Source: Zoogloea sp035335645
Lineage (GTDB): Bacteria; Pseudomonadota; Gammaproteobacteria; Burkholderiales; Rhodocyclaceae
Length of the DNA: 64,000 nucleotides
Assembly: GCA_035335645.1 (NCBI GenBank)
Contig: DAOQMM010000001.1
Span: forward strand, 36,913-100,912
Direction: 5' to 3'
Shown here: piece by piece, positions 16,203 through 23,456 of the stretch
Numbering within the stretch: position 1 is the first letter of the stretch
Layout: each line of letters begins with the position of its first letter
Position numbers and translations under genes: made by a program
Notes under the pieces: generated by a model
Databases searched by the model: none
Seen by the model: only the letters and a program-made list of their open reading frames with translations
What the model was told of the DNA's origin: nothing

Positions 16203-16826
16203 ATGGCCCAGTTTTTCAGTCTTCATCCCGAACATCCCCAGCCCCGCCTGATCCGTCAGGCTGCGCAGATCATGCGCGAGGGCGGCCTCGTGGCGTTCCC
16301 GACGGATTCCGCCTACGCCCTCGGCGGGCATACCGGCGATAACGAACTCCTCTCCCGCATCCGGCGCATCCGCGGCGTGGACGAGCGGCATCACTTCACG
16401 CTGATCTGTCGCGACCTCTCCGAGATCGCCACCTACGCGCGGGTGGATAACGCCCAGTACCGACTGCTCAAGGCGACCACGCCCGGCCCCTACACTTTCA
16501 TCCTCGAAGGTACCAAGGAGTTGCCGCGGCGGGTGCTCCATCCCAAGCGCAAGACCATCGGCCTGCGGGTGCCCGATCATCCCCTCGTGGCCGCCTTGCT
16601 GGCCGAGTTGGACGAGCCGTTGTTGAGCTCCACGCTGCTGTTGCCGGGTGAGGAACATCCCCTCACCGACGCAGAGGAGATCCGCGACCGCCTGGAGAAA
16701 TCCGTCGACCTGGTCATCGAGGCCGGCCCCTGCCGCGGCGAGGCGACCACGGTGATCGACCTCACCTCGGGTACCCCTGAGCTGGTGCGGGAAGGGCGCG
16801 GCAGCCTCGCGCCCTTCGGTCTGTGA
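16203..16826 (+). CDS. yciO: YciO family protein (Sua5/YrdC/YciO superfamily)
   Basis: A 207-residue protein with the YciO form of the YrdC fold: start MAQFFSLHPEHPQPRLIRQA, PTDSAYALGG, the long TPGPYTFILEGTKELPRR and KRKTIGLRVP, ending REGRGSLAPFG. The superfamily makes threonylcarbamoyl-AMP for tRNA t6A. YciO itself is a paralogue of TsaC, and its physiological role is less settled. The frame is open upstream to 15990 inside the PHP gene, but the ATG at 16203 gives the family N-terminus. Confidence 0.9.
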   Translation: MAQFFSLHPEHPQPRLIRQAAQIMREGGLVAFPTDSAYALGGHTGDNELLSRIRRIRGVDERHHFTLICRDLSEIATYARVDNAQYRLLKATTPGPYTFILEGTKELPRRVLHPKRKTIGLRVPDHPLVAALLAELDEPLLSSTLLLPGEEHPLTDAEEIRDRLEKSVDLVIEAGPCRGEATTVIDLTSGTPELVREGRGSLAPFGL

Positions 16827-16870
16827 GCAGGCGTCCGGCAGCTCGGCCGCGGTCGGGGCGCAGGCTCTGC

Positions 16871-16876
16871 TAGAAT
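16871..16876 (+). promoter_or_regulatory. Possible -10 box before the M50 protease gene
   Basis: TAGAAT in CTGCTAGAATCGGCGCC resembles the -10 context of many GC-rich betaproteobacterial promoters and lies 27 bases before the protease ATG. The -35 region is poor (CGCGGT at 17-base spacing), so this is only a candidate. Confidence 0.35.
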
Positions 16877-16902
16877 CGGCGCCCGACGCGAATCCGTCCT
16901 CC

Positions 16903-17562
16903 ATGCAAGAACTCATCTCCTCGCTGGCCATCTGGGCCCTGCCCGTGCTGTTCGCCATCACCCTGCACGAGGCGGCCCACGGCTACGCGGCGCGCCATTT
17001 CGGCGACCGGACGGCCGAGCTGGCCGGGCGCATCAGCCTCAATCCGCTGCGTCACATCGACCCGGTGGGCACCTTGCTGATCCCTGGCGTGATCCTCGCA
17101 AGCAGCGCCCTGGTGGGCGGTTCGCCGATGCTGTTCGGCTGGGCGAAGCCGGTGCCGGTCAACTTTGGCCGCTTGCGCCACCCCAAGGCTGACATGCTGT
17201 GGGTGGCGGCGGCCGGACCGCTGGCCAACCTGTGCATGGCGATCGGGTGGATGGTGGTGCTCAAACTGGGCTTCAGCCTGCCCGAAAACGCCTACACGCT
17301 GCCCTTGCTGAAGATGGCTGACGCGGGCGTGCAGATCAATGCCGTGCTGATGCTCCTCAACCTGTTGCCCCTGCCGCCGCTGGATGGCGGGCGCATCGTA
17401 GTGAGCCTGCTGCCGGCCGGCCCGGCGTGGAAGTTCGCGCAGATCGAACCCTACGGCTTCCCTATCCTGCTCCTGCTGCTGTTTACCGGTATCCTCGGAG
17501 ACATCCTGGATCCCCTGATGGCTCTTTTCCGATTTGCCCTTGCAACCGTTTTTGGACTTTGA
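16903..17562 (+). CDS. Site-2 protease family (M50) membrane metalloprotease
   Basis: A 219-residue polytopic membrane protein with the zinc-binding motif HEAAH near residue 24 (FAITLHEAAHGYAARHFGD) and the second site NLLPLPPLDGGRIV near residue 155. About five hydrophobic segments and no PDZ domain place it in the small, soluble-domain-free M50 group, distinct from RseP. The substrate is unknown. It sits six bases before trpS, an association common in betaproteobacteria. Confidence 0.92.
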   Translation: MQELISSLAIWALPVLFAITLHEAAHGYAARHFGDRTAELAGRISLNPLRHIDPVGTLLIPGVILASSALVGGSPMLFGWAKPVPVNFGRLRHPKADMLWVAAAGPLANLCMAIGWMVVLKLGFSLPENAYTLPLLKMADAGVQINAVLMLLNLLPLPPLDGGRIVVSLLPAGPAWKFAQIEPYGFPILLLLLFTGILGDILDPLMALFRFALATVFGL

Positions 17563-17568
17563 CTTCCC

Positions 17569-18771
17569 ATGTTCGCTGAACGCGTCCTCTCCGGCATGCG
17601 CCCCACCGGCCGTCTCCACCTCGGCCACTACCACGGCGTCCTGAAAAACTGGGTGAAGCTGCAGGCCGAGTATCCCTGCCTGTTCTTCGTGGCCGACTGG
17701 CACGCCCTCACCACCGATTACGACAACCCCAAGGGCATCGAGAACAGCGTATGGGACATGGTGGTGGACTGGCTTGCCGCGGGCGTCGATCCGTCTCAGG
17801 CCACCATCTTCATCCAGTCGCGGGTGCCCGAGCACGCCGAGCTGCACCTGCTCATGTCCATGATGACGCCGCTGGGCTGGCTGGAGCGGGTGCCCACCTA
17901 CAAGGACCAGCAGGAAAAGCTCGTCAATAAGGATCTGTCCACCTACGGCTTCCTCGGCTATCCGCTGCTGATGAGCGCGGACATCCTCATCTACCGGGCC
18001 GACAAGGTGCCCGTGGGCGAAGACCAGCTGCCCCATGTGGAATTCACCCGGGAGCTTGCCCGCCGCTTCAACCACATGTACGGCCGCGAGCCCGGTTTCG
18101 AGGACAAGGCCAGAGAGGCCGTCAAGAAGCTCGGCTCCAAGCGCGCCAAGCTCTACGAGGAGTTCCGCACCCGCTTCCAGCAGAACGGTGACGACGAAGG
18201 CCTCGCCCTCGGCAAGGCGCTGCTCGACGAAGCCCAGAACCTCTCCCACGGCGACCGGGAGCGTCTCTACGGCTACCTGGAAGGCAGTGGCAAGATGATC
18301 CTCGTGGAGCCGGACGCGCTGCTCACCGAAGCCTCGCGCATGCCCGGCCTGGACGGCCAGAAGATGTCCAAGTCCTACGGCAACACCATCTTCCTGCGGG
18401 AGGAGGCGGATGCCCTGACCAAGAAGATCCGCACCATGCAGACCGATCCGGCGCGGGTGCGACGCACCGATCCGGGCGATCCGGAAAAGTGCCCGGTGTG
18501 GCAGTTCCACGTCATCTATTCCGACGCGCCCACCCGGGAATGGGTGGACCGTGGCTGCAAGAGCGCCGGCATCGGCTGCCTGGAGTGCAAGCAGCCGGTG
18601 GTCGATGCGGTGCTCAAGGAACAGGAGGCCATGCGCGAGCGCGCCCAGCCCTACCTGGACGATCCCACCCTGGTGCGCAGCATCATCGCCGACGGCTGTG
18701 ACAAGGCCCGCAAGCTGGCCCAGGAAACCATGCGCGACGTGCGCGAATCCATGGGGCTCAGCTACTCGTGA
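17569..18771 (+). CDS. trpS: Tryptophan--tRNA ligase
   Basis: A 400-residue class I aminoacyl-tRNA synthetase that charges tRNA-Trp. The HIGH motif appears as HLGH in GRLHLGHYHGVLKNW, and KMSKS in GLDGQKMSKSYGNT. It is longer than the common 330-340 residue enzyme because of an insertion of about 60 residues (near 180-245, starting KLGSKRAKLYEEF) before the KMSKS loop. This long form is typical of several proteobacterial lineages. It ends 70 bases before scpA. Confidence 0.97.
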   Translation: MFAERVLSGMRPTGRLHLGHYHGVLKNWVKLQAEYPCLFFVADWHALTTDYDNPKGIENSVWDMVVDWLAAGVDPSQATIFIQSRVPEHAELHLLMSMMTPLGWLERVPTYKDQQEKLVNKDLSTYGFLGYPLLMSADILIYRADKVPVGEDQLPHVEFTRELARRFNHMYGREPGFEDKAREAVKKLGSKRAKLYEEFRTRFQQNGDDEGLALGKALLDEAQNLSHGDRERLYGYLEGSGKMILVEPDALLTEASRMPGLDGQKMSKSYGNTIFLREEADALTKKIRTMQTDPARVRRTDPGDPEKCPVWQFHVIYSDAPTREWVDRGCKSAGIGCLECKQPVVDAVLKEQEAMRERAQPYLDDPTLVRSIIADGCDKARKLAQETMRDVRESMGLSYS

Positions 18772-18856
18772 GCGGGCGGGCGGGGACGACGTCGGGCGAC
18801 CGGTGTGCGCTGCAAGGCGCGGCCGGTGACGGGCTGCGCCCTTGAACGGTTCGCCG

Positions 18857-19702
18857 ATGGACAGCGCCTCCGCCAACGCCGTGCTCGACCTGGCGCCGCC
18901 GGCCGAAGCGCCGGAGAGCGCGATTGGCCGCATGTACGGCCAGCCGATCTTCGAGCTGCCGCGCGATCTGTACATCCCGCCCGAAGCGCTGGAGGTCTTC
19001 CTCGACGCCTTCGAAGGCCCCCTCGACCTGCTGCTCTACCTGATCCGCAAGGCCAACATCAACGTCCTCGACATCCCCATGGTGCCGTTGACGGCCCAGT
19101 ACCTGGAATACGTGGAGGCGATGCGCCGGCACAACCTGGAACTGGCCGCCGATTACCTGCTGATGGCCGCGACCCTCCTCGAGATCAAGTCGCGCATGCT
19201 GCTGCCGCGGCCGCCGCGGGATGACGGCGAGGAGGTGCTCGACCCGCGGGCCGAGCTGGTGCGGCGTCTGCTGGAATACGAGCAGATCAAGCTCGCCGCC
19301 GCGCGGGTGGACGCATTGCCCCGTGCCGAGCGGGATTTCGAATGGGTCGGCGTGTTTGTCGCCGAGAAGGTGGTGGAGCGTCTGCCCACCGTCAGCCTCC
19401 ACGACCTGCAACTGGCCTGGCTCAAGATCGCCCGCCAGAACCGCCTGCGCCGGCACCACACGATCCAGCGCGAGGAGCTGTCGGTGCGCGAGCACATGAG
19501 CCTGATCCTGCGCAAGCTGAGCGGCGACGCCTTCGTCGTGTTCGAATCCCTGTTCGATCCGGCACTCGGGGTGGCCGGCCTGGTGGTGGTCTTTCTCGCC
19601 ACCCTGGAGCTGGTCAAGGAGCGCCTGGTGGTGGTGACCCAGAACGAGGCCTTCGCACCGATCTACGTGAAACGCAGCGATGCCTCCGCCGCAGACGCCT
19701 GA
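18857..19702 (+). CDS. scpA: Segregation and condensation protein A
   Basis: A kleisin of about 281 residues that bridges SMC heads with ScpB for chromosome segregation. The N-terminal SMC-binding segment FLDAFEGPLDLLLYLIRKAN and the block AADYLLMAATLLEIKSRMLL are diagnostic. The ATG at 18857 is preferred; a TTG at 18842 is open in frame. Its last 23 bases overlap scpB. smc lies elsewhere in the window (48627), so the complex is split over two loci. Confidence 0.94.
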   Translation: MDSASANAVLDLAPPAEAPESAIGRMYGQPIFELPRDLYIPPEALEVFLDAFEGPLDLLLYLIRKANINVLDIPMVPLTAQYLEYVEAMRRHNLELAADYLLMAATLLEIKSRMLLPRPPRDDGEEVLDPRAELVRRLLEYEQIKLAAARVDALPRAERDFEWVGVFVAEKVVERLPTVSLHDLQLAWLKIARQNRLRRHHTIQREELSVREHMSLILRKLSGDAFVVFESLFDPALGVAGLVVVFLATLELVKERLVVVTQNEAFAPIYVKRSDASAADA

Positions 19703-20255
19703 CGAATTCAAGCGCGTGCTCGAAACCGCCCTGCTGGCTGCCCCGGCACCGCTGCAGGTGAGCGAGCTGCGTCGGCTCTTTGAGGACGATCCGGGCGGCG
19801 ACCTGGTGCGGCGCCTGCTGGTCGAGCTGGCGGGCGACTGGCAGGGCAGGGGGGTCGAGCTGGTGCAGACCGCCAGCGGCTGGCGCTTCCAGACCCGGCC
19901 CGAGTACCAGATCTACCTCGACCGCCTGAAGAACGAACGACCGCCCAAGTATTCCCGCGCGGTGTTGGAAACCCTGGCCATCATCGCCTACCGCCAGCCG
20001 GTGACGCGGGGTGACATCGAGGACATCCGTGGCGTGATGGTGTCGCCCAGCGTCCTCAAGACCCTCGAATCGCGGGGCTGGGTGGATGTGGTCGGACACC
20101 GGGACACGCCGGGCCGCCCCGGCCTGTATGCCACCACACGCAAATTCCTGGAGGATCTCGGTCTGCGCAGCCTGACCGAATTGCCTCCGCTGACCGAAAT
20201 CGAAAGGATCATGGATCTTGTCGAACTCCCAAAAACCGAAGAACCGGCCGTTTAG
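19680..20255 (+). CDS. scpB: Segregation and condensation protein B
   Basis: A 191-residue winged-helix protein of the SMC-ScpAB complex. The motifs YSRAVLETLAIIAYRQPVTR and GRPGLYATTRKFLEDLGLRS are typical. It overlaps scpA by 23 bases and rluB by 38 bases, showing tight translational coupling. Confidence 0.95.
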   Translation: MPPPQTPDEFKRVLETALLAAPAPLQVSELRRLFEDDPGGDLVRRLLVELAGDWQGRGVELVQTASGWRFQTRPEYQIYLDRLKNERPPKYSRAVLETLAIIAYRQPVTRGDIEDIRGVMVSPSVLKTLESRGWVDVVGHRDTPGRPGLYATTRKFLEDLGLRSLTELPPLTEIERIMDLVELPKTEEPAV

Positions 20256-21360
20256 GCCCAAGACCGGCGCGCCCGCGCCCGGTGGCAAGATCCGCGGCAC
20301 ATCTGCCGGAGGTCCGCCGCGCGGACGTGGCCGTGGGTCCGCCGAGGCGTCCCGGGGCGACCAGGACGAAGGTGCCCGCCAGCCCCGCAGCAACGCCTCG
20401 GCCATCGGCCTCGGCGACACCGGGGGCCGCGGCAACTGGCGTGCCCGCAAGGCGCAGAGCGGGGCGGCAGCCTACGGACTGCCCACCTCCGGCGACGCGC
20501 TGCCGACTTCGGCGACGCCTGAGCGTGAACAGCGCCGTCCGCAGGGCCGTGACGCCGCCTACACCGAGCCCCAGCGCCTGCACAAGGTGCTCGCGGCAGC
20601 GGGCCTCGGCTCCCGGCGCGAGATCGAAGAGTGGATCGTCGCCGGCCGCATCTCCGTCAACGGTGAGCCCGCTGACGTGGGCCAGAAGGTCGGCCCCGGC
20701 GACCGGGTGCGGGTGAATGGCAAGCTCATGCCGATCCGCTTCCAGCCCCGCGTCCCGCGGGTGTTGCTGTATCACAAGCCCGAAGGCGAGATCGTCTCGC
20801 GGGACGACCCTGAGGGTCGCCCGACCGTGTTCGACCGTCTGCCCATGCTGCGCAAGGGGCGCTGGATCGCGGTAGGACGGCTGGACTTCAACACCTCCGG
20901 CCTGCTGCTCTTCGTGAACGACGGCGATCTGGCCAACCGCCTGATGCACCCGCGCTACGAGCTGGACCGGGAATACGCCGTGCGTCTCCTGGGCGAACTG
21001 GACGAAGTGCAGAAGCAGGCGCTGCTGGACGGCATCGAGCTGGACGACGGGCCGGCGCGCTTCAACACCCTGCTCGATGCGGGTGGCGAAGGGGTCAATC
21101 ACTGGTACCGGGTGAGCCTGTCGGAAGGGCGCAACCGGGAAGTGCGGCGCATGTTCGAGGCGCTCGGTCTGACCGTGAGCCGCCTGATGCGGGTGCGTTA
21201 CGGTCCCATCAGTCTGCCGACGCGCCTCAAGCGCGGCATGTGGGAAGACATGCCCGAGGAAGACGTCTGCGCCCTGGCCGGTTTGCCCAAGCCGATCCGC
21301 GCGCCGGGGCCCCGCAAGCCGCCCCGCAGCACGCCGCGGCGTACCCCGCCAAAAGGCTGA
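20218..21360 (+). CDS. rluB: 23S rRNA pseudouridine(2605) synthase
   Basis: A 380-residue RsuA/RluB-family pseudouridine synthase. An N-terminal extension of about 115 residues is rich in Gly, Arg and Pro. An S4 RNA-binding domain (RLHKVLAAAGLGSRREIEEW) and the catalytic domain with Asp in GRLDFNTSGLLLF follow, and the C-terminal tail is Pro/Arg-rich. The likely start is TTG at 20218, inside scpB; no ATG occurs in frame before the S4 domain. RluB modifies helix 89-93 region uridines of 23S rRNA. A promoter for the next operon starts just after its stop. Confidence 0.92.
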   Translation: MSNSQKPKNRPFRPKTGAPAPGGKIRGTSAGGPPRGRGRGSAEASRGDQDEGARQPRSNASAIGLGDTGGRGNWRARKAQSGAAAYGLPTSGDALPTSATPEREQRRPQGRDAAYTEPQRLHKVLAAAGLGSRREIEEWIVAGRISVNGEPADVGQKVGPGDRVRVNGKLMPIRFQPRVPRVLLYHKPEGEIVSRDDPEGRPTVFDRLPMLRKGRWIAVGRLDFNTSGLLLFVNDGDLANRLMHPRYELDREYAVRLLGELDEVQKQALLDGIELDDGPARFNTLLDAGGEGVNHWYRVSLSEGRNREVRRMFEALGLTVSRLMRVRYGPISLPTRLKRGMWEDMPEEDVCALAGLPKPIRAPGPRKPPRSTPRRTPPKG

Positions 21361-21372
21361 ACGGGCCCGAAA

Positions 21373-21401
21373 TTGCGCCTGCGGCGGCGGGCTGGTATAC
21401 T
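21373..21401 (+). promoter_or_regulatory. Sigma-70-like promoter of the rimP-nusA-infB operon
   Basis: A -35 box TTGCGC (21373-21378) and a -10 box TATACT (21396-21401) are spaced by exactly 17 bases. Transcription would start about base 21408, giving a leader of about 100 bases before rimP. It lies directly after the rluB stop. Confidence 0.8.
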
Positions 21402-21413
21402 CTTCGTGTTTCA

Positions 21414-21487
21414 CCGGCCCGAAAAGCAGTATCAAGGGCCGGACATCCGGTCGAATTCAACAGGGATGGGCGTTTCGCCCATTTTTC
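21414..21487 (+). promoter_or_regulatory. Structured leader of the rimP operon with attenuator-like hairpin
   Basis: Two hairpins are visible. The first pairs CCGGCCC (21414-21420) with GGGCCGG (21436-21442). The second, ATGGGCG-TTT-CGCCCAT (21466-21482), is followed by TTTTCATT and has the form of an intrinsic terminator. It ends about 20 bases before the rimP GTG. Termination here would limit nusA expression, and autoregulation by NusA is known for this operon in other bacteria; its action at this hairpin is inferred. Confidence 0.7.
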
Positions 21488-21506
21488 ATTTGTGGGCTAG
21501 GAATTT

Positions 21507-21947
21507 GTGGGCCAAGGCATGGATCTGCAACAACTGATCGAACAGACGGCGGAAGGGCTCGGCTACGAAGTGGTGGACGTGGAATCGTCCCCCCGTGGGC
21601 GCCTGCTGCGCGTGTTCATCGACGCGCCGGACGGTATCACGGTCGACGATTGCGCGACGGTCAGCAATCAGCTCTCCCGCGTGTTCGAGGTGGAGAACGT
21701 GGATTACGACCGGCTGGAAGTATCGTCCCCCGGTCTCGACCGCGTGCTCAAGAAGGCGACGGATTTCGAACGCTTCGCCGGCGAGACGATCCAGGTCCGC
21801 CTGAACCTGCCCATCGACAACCAGCGCAATTTCACCGGCACCCTGGTCGGACTCACGGACGGTGTGGTGACGCTGGAAACGGAAAAGGGATCCCTCGCGA
21901 TCCCGTTCGAAGAGATCAACAAGGCCCGCCTGGTGCCCAGGTTTTAA
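21507..21947 (+). CDS. rimP: Ribosome maturation factor RimP
   Basis: A 146-residue 30S assembly factor with the conserved blocks EQTAEGLGYEVVDVE, LRVFIDAPDGITVDDCA and VSSPGLDRVLKK. GTG at 21507 has AGGA just upstream; ATG at 21519 would give a start MDLQQLIEQ and cannot be excluded. It is the first gene of the operon and lies 21 bases before nusA. Confidence 0.95.
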   Translation: MGQGMDLQQLIEQTAEGLGYEVVDVESSPRGRLLRVFIDAPDGITVDDCATVSNQLSRVFEVENVDYDRLEVSSPGLDRVLKKATDFERFAGETIQVRLNLPIDNQRNFTGTLVGLTDGVVTLETEKGSLAIPFEEINKARLVPRF

Positions 21948-21968
21948 GGAATTTGGAGGTTTGCCGGT

Positions 21969-23441
21969 ATGAGCCGTGAAATTTTGCTGTTGGTTGACGC
22001 CCTGGCCCGCGAGAAGAACGTGTCCAAGGAGATCGTCTTCTCCGCACTGGAGTCCGCCCTGGCCCAGGCCACCAAGAAGCGCATCCACGACGAAGCCGAT
22101 GTGCGCGTGTCCATCGACCGGGAAACCGGCGACTATGAATCCTTCCGTCGCTGGCAGGTGCTGCCCGACGAGGAAGTGGACAACGACGAAGCCCAGATGG
22201 GGCTGATCGATGCCCGCGAGGAATACCCCGAGATCCAGGTGGGCGATTTCGTCGAGGAATCCCTCGAGCCCATCGACTTCGGCCGCATCGGCGCCCAGGC
22301 TGCCAAGCAGGTGATCCTCCAGAAGGTGCGTGACGCGGAGCGCGAGCAGATCCTCAACGACTTCCTCGAGCGCAAGGAATTCATCATCTCCGGCAGCATC
22401 AAGCGCATGGAGCGGGGCAATGCGATCATCGAAGTGGGCCGCCTTGAAGCGGTGCTGCCCCGCGACCAGATGATCCCCAAGGAAAACCTGCGCGTCGGCG
22501 ACCGGGTCAAGGCCTACCTGCTGCGCATCGACCGCGGTGCCCGCGGCCCCCAGCTGATCCTGTCGCGTACCGCGCCGGAGTTCGTCATCCGCCTGTTCGA
22601 GCTGGAAGTGCCCGAGATCGACGACGGTTTGCTTGAAATCAAGGCCTGTGCGCGCGACCCCGGTCTGCGCGCCAAGATCGGCGTAAAGTCCAACGATCCG
22701 CGCATCGACCCGATCGGTACCTGCGTCGGCCTGCGGGGTTCCCGCGTCACCGCCGTGCGCAACGAGATCGGCGGCGAGAACATCGACATCGTGCTGTGGT
22801 CTCCCGAGCCCGCCCAGTTCGTCATTGGCGCCCTGCAGCCGGCGGAAGTGTCGTCCATTGTCGTGGACGAGGAAGCCCATGCGATGGATGTGGTGGTGGA
22901 CGAGAACAACCTGGCCATCGCCATCGGCCGCAACGGCCAGAACGTGAAGCTCGCGTCCGAGCTGACCGGCTGGACCATCAACCTGATGACCGAGGCCGAG
23001 TCGGAGCGCAAGTCCGAGGAAGAGCACAGTTCCGTGCGCCAGATCTTCATGAGCAAGCTGGATGTGGACGAGGAAGTCGCCAACATCCTCATCGACGAGG
23101 GCTTCTCGTCCCTGGAGGAGATCGCCTACGTGCCCCTGGCTGAGATGCTGGAGATCGAATCCTTCGACGAGGAAACGGTGAACGAGCTGCGCAACCGCGC
23201 GCGCAACGTGCTCCTCACCGAAGCCATCGTCACCGAGGAGCAGCTCGAGACCGTGTCCGAGGATCTGCTCAGCCTGGATGGCATGGACAAGCCGCTCGCC
23301 GCCAAGCTGGCCCAGGCTGGCGTCCATAACCGCGACGACCTGGCCGATCTGGCGGTAGACGAGTTGATGGACATGTCGGGCCTCGACGAAGAGCGGGCCA
23401 AGAATCTGATTACCAGGGCGCGCGCGCACTGGTTCGAGTAA
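21969..23441 (+). CDS. nusA: Transcription termination/antitermination protein NusA
   Basis: A 490-residue NusA that binds RNA polymerase and nascent RNA. Order: N-terminal polymerase-binding domain (1-130), S1 domain (about 135-200), two KH domains (about 230-345, with IAIGRNGQNVKLASELTGW), and two acidic C-terminal helix-hairpin-helix repeats (about 365-490). The AR1/AR2 repeats are the form seen in beta- and gammaproteobacteria. Confidence 0.97.
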   Translation: MSREILLLVDALAREKNVSKEIVFSALESALAQATKKRIHDEADVRVSIDRETGDYESFRRWQVLPDEEVDNDEAQMGLIDAREEYPEIQVGDFVEESLEPIDFGRIGAQAAKQVILQKVRDAEREQILNDFLERKEFIISGSIKRMERGNAIIEVGRLEAVLPRDQMIPKENLRVGDRVKAYLLRIDRGARGPQLILSRTAPEFVIRLFELEVPEIDDGLLEIKACARDPGLRAKIGVKSNDPRIDPIGTCVGLRGSRVTAVRNEIGGENIDIVLWSPEPAQFVIGALQPAEVSSIVVDEEAHAMDVVVDENNLAIAIGRNGQNVKLASELTGWTINLMTEAESERKSEEEHSSVRQIFMSKLDVDEEVANILIDEGFSSLEEIAYVPLAEMLEIESFDEETVNELRNRARNVLLTEAIVTEEQLETVSEDLLSLDGMDKPLAAKLAQAGVHNRDDLADLAVDELMDMSGLDEERAKNLITRARAHWFE

Positions 23442-23456
23442 TACCCGGAGGGCAAG

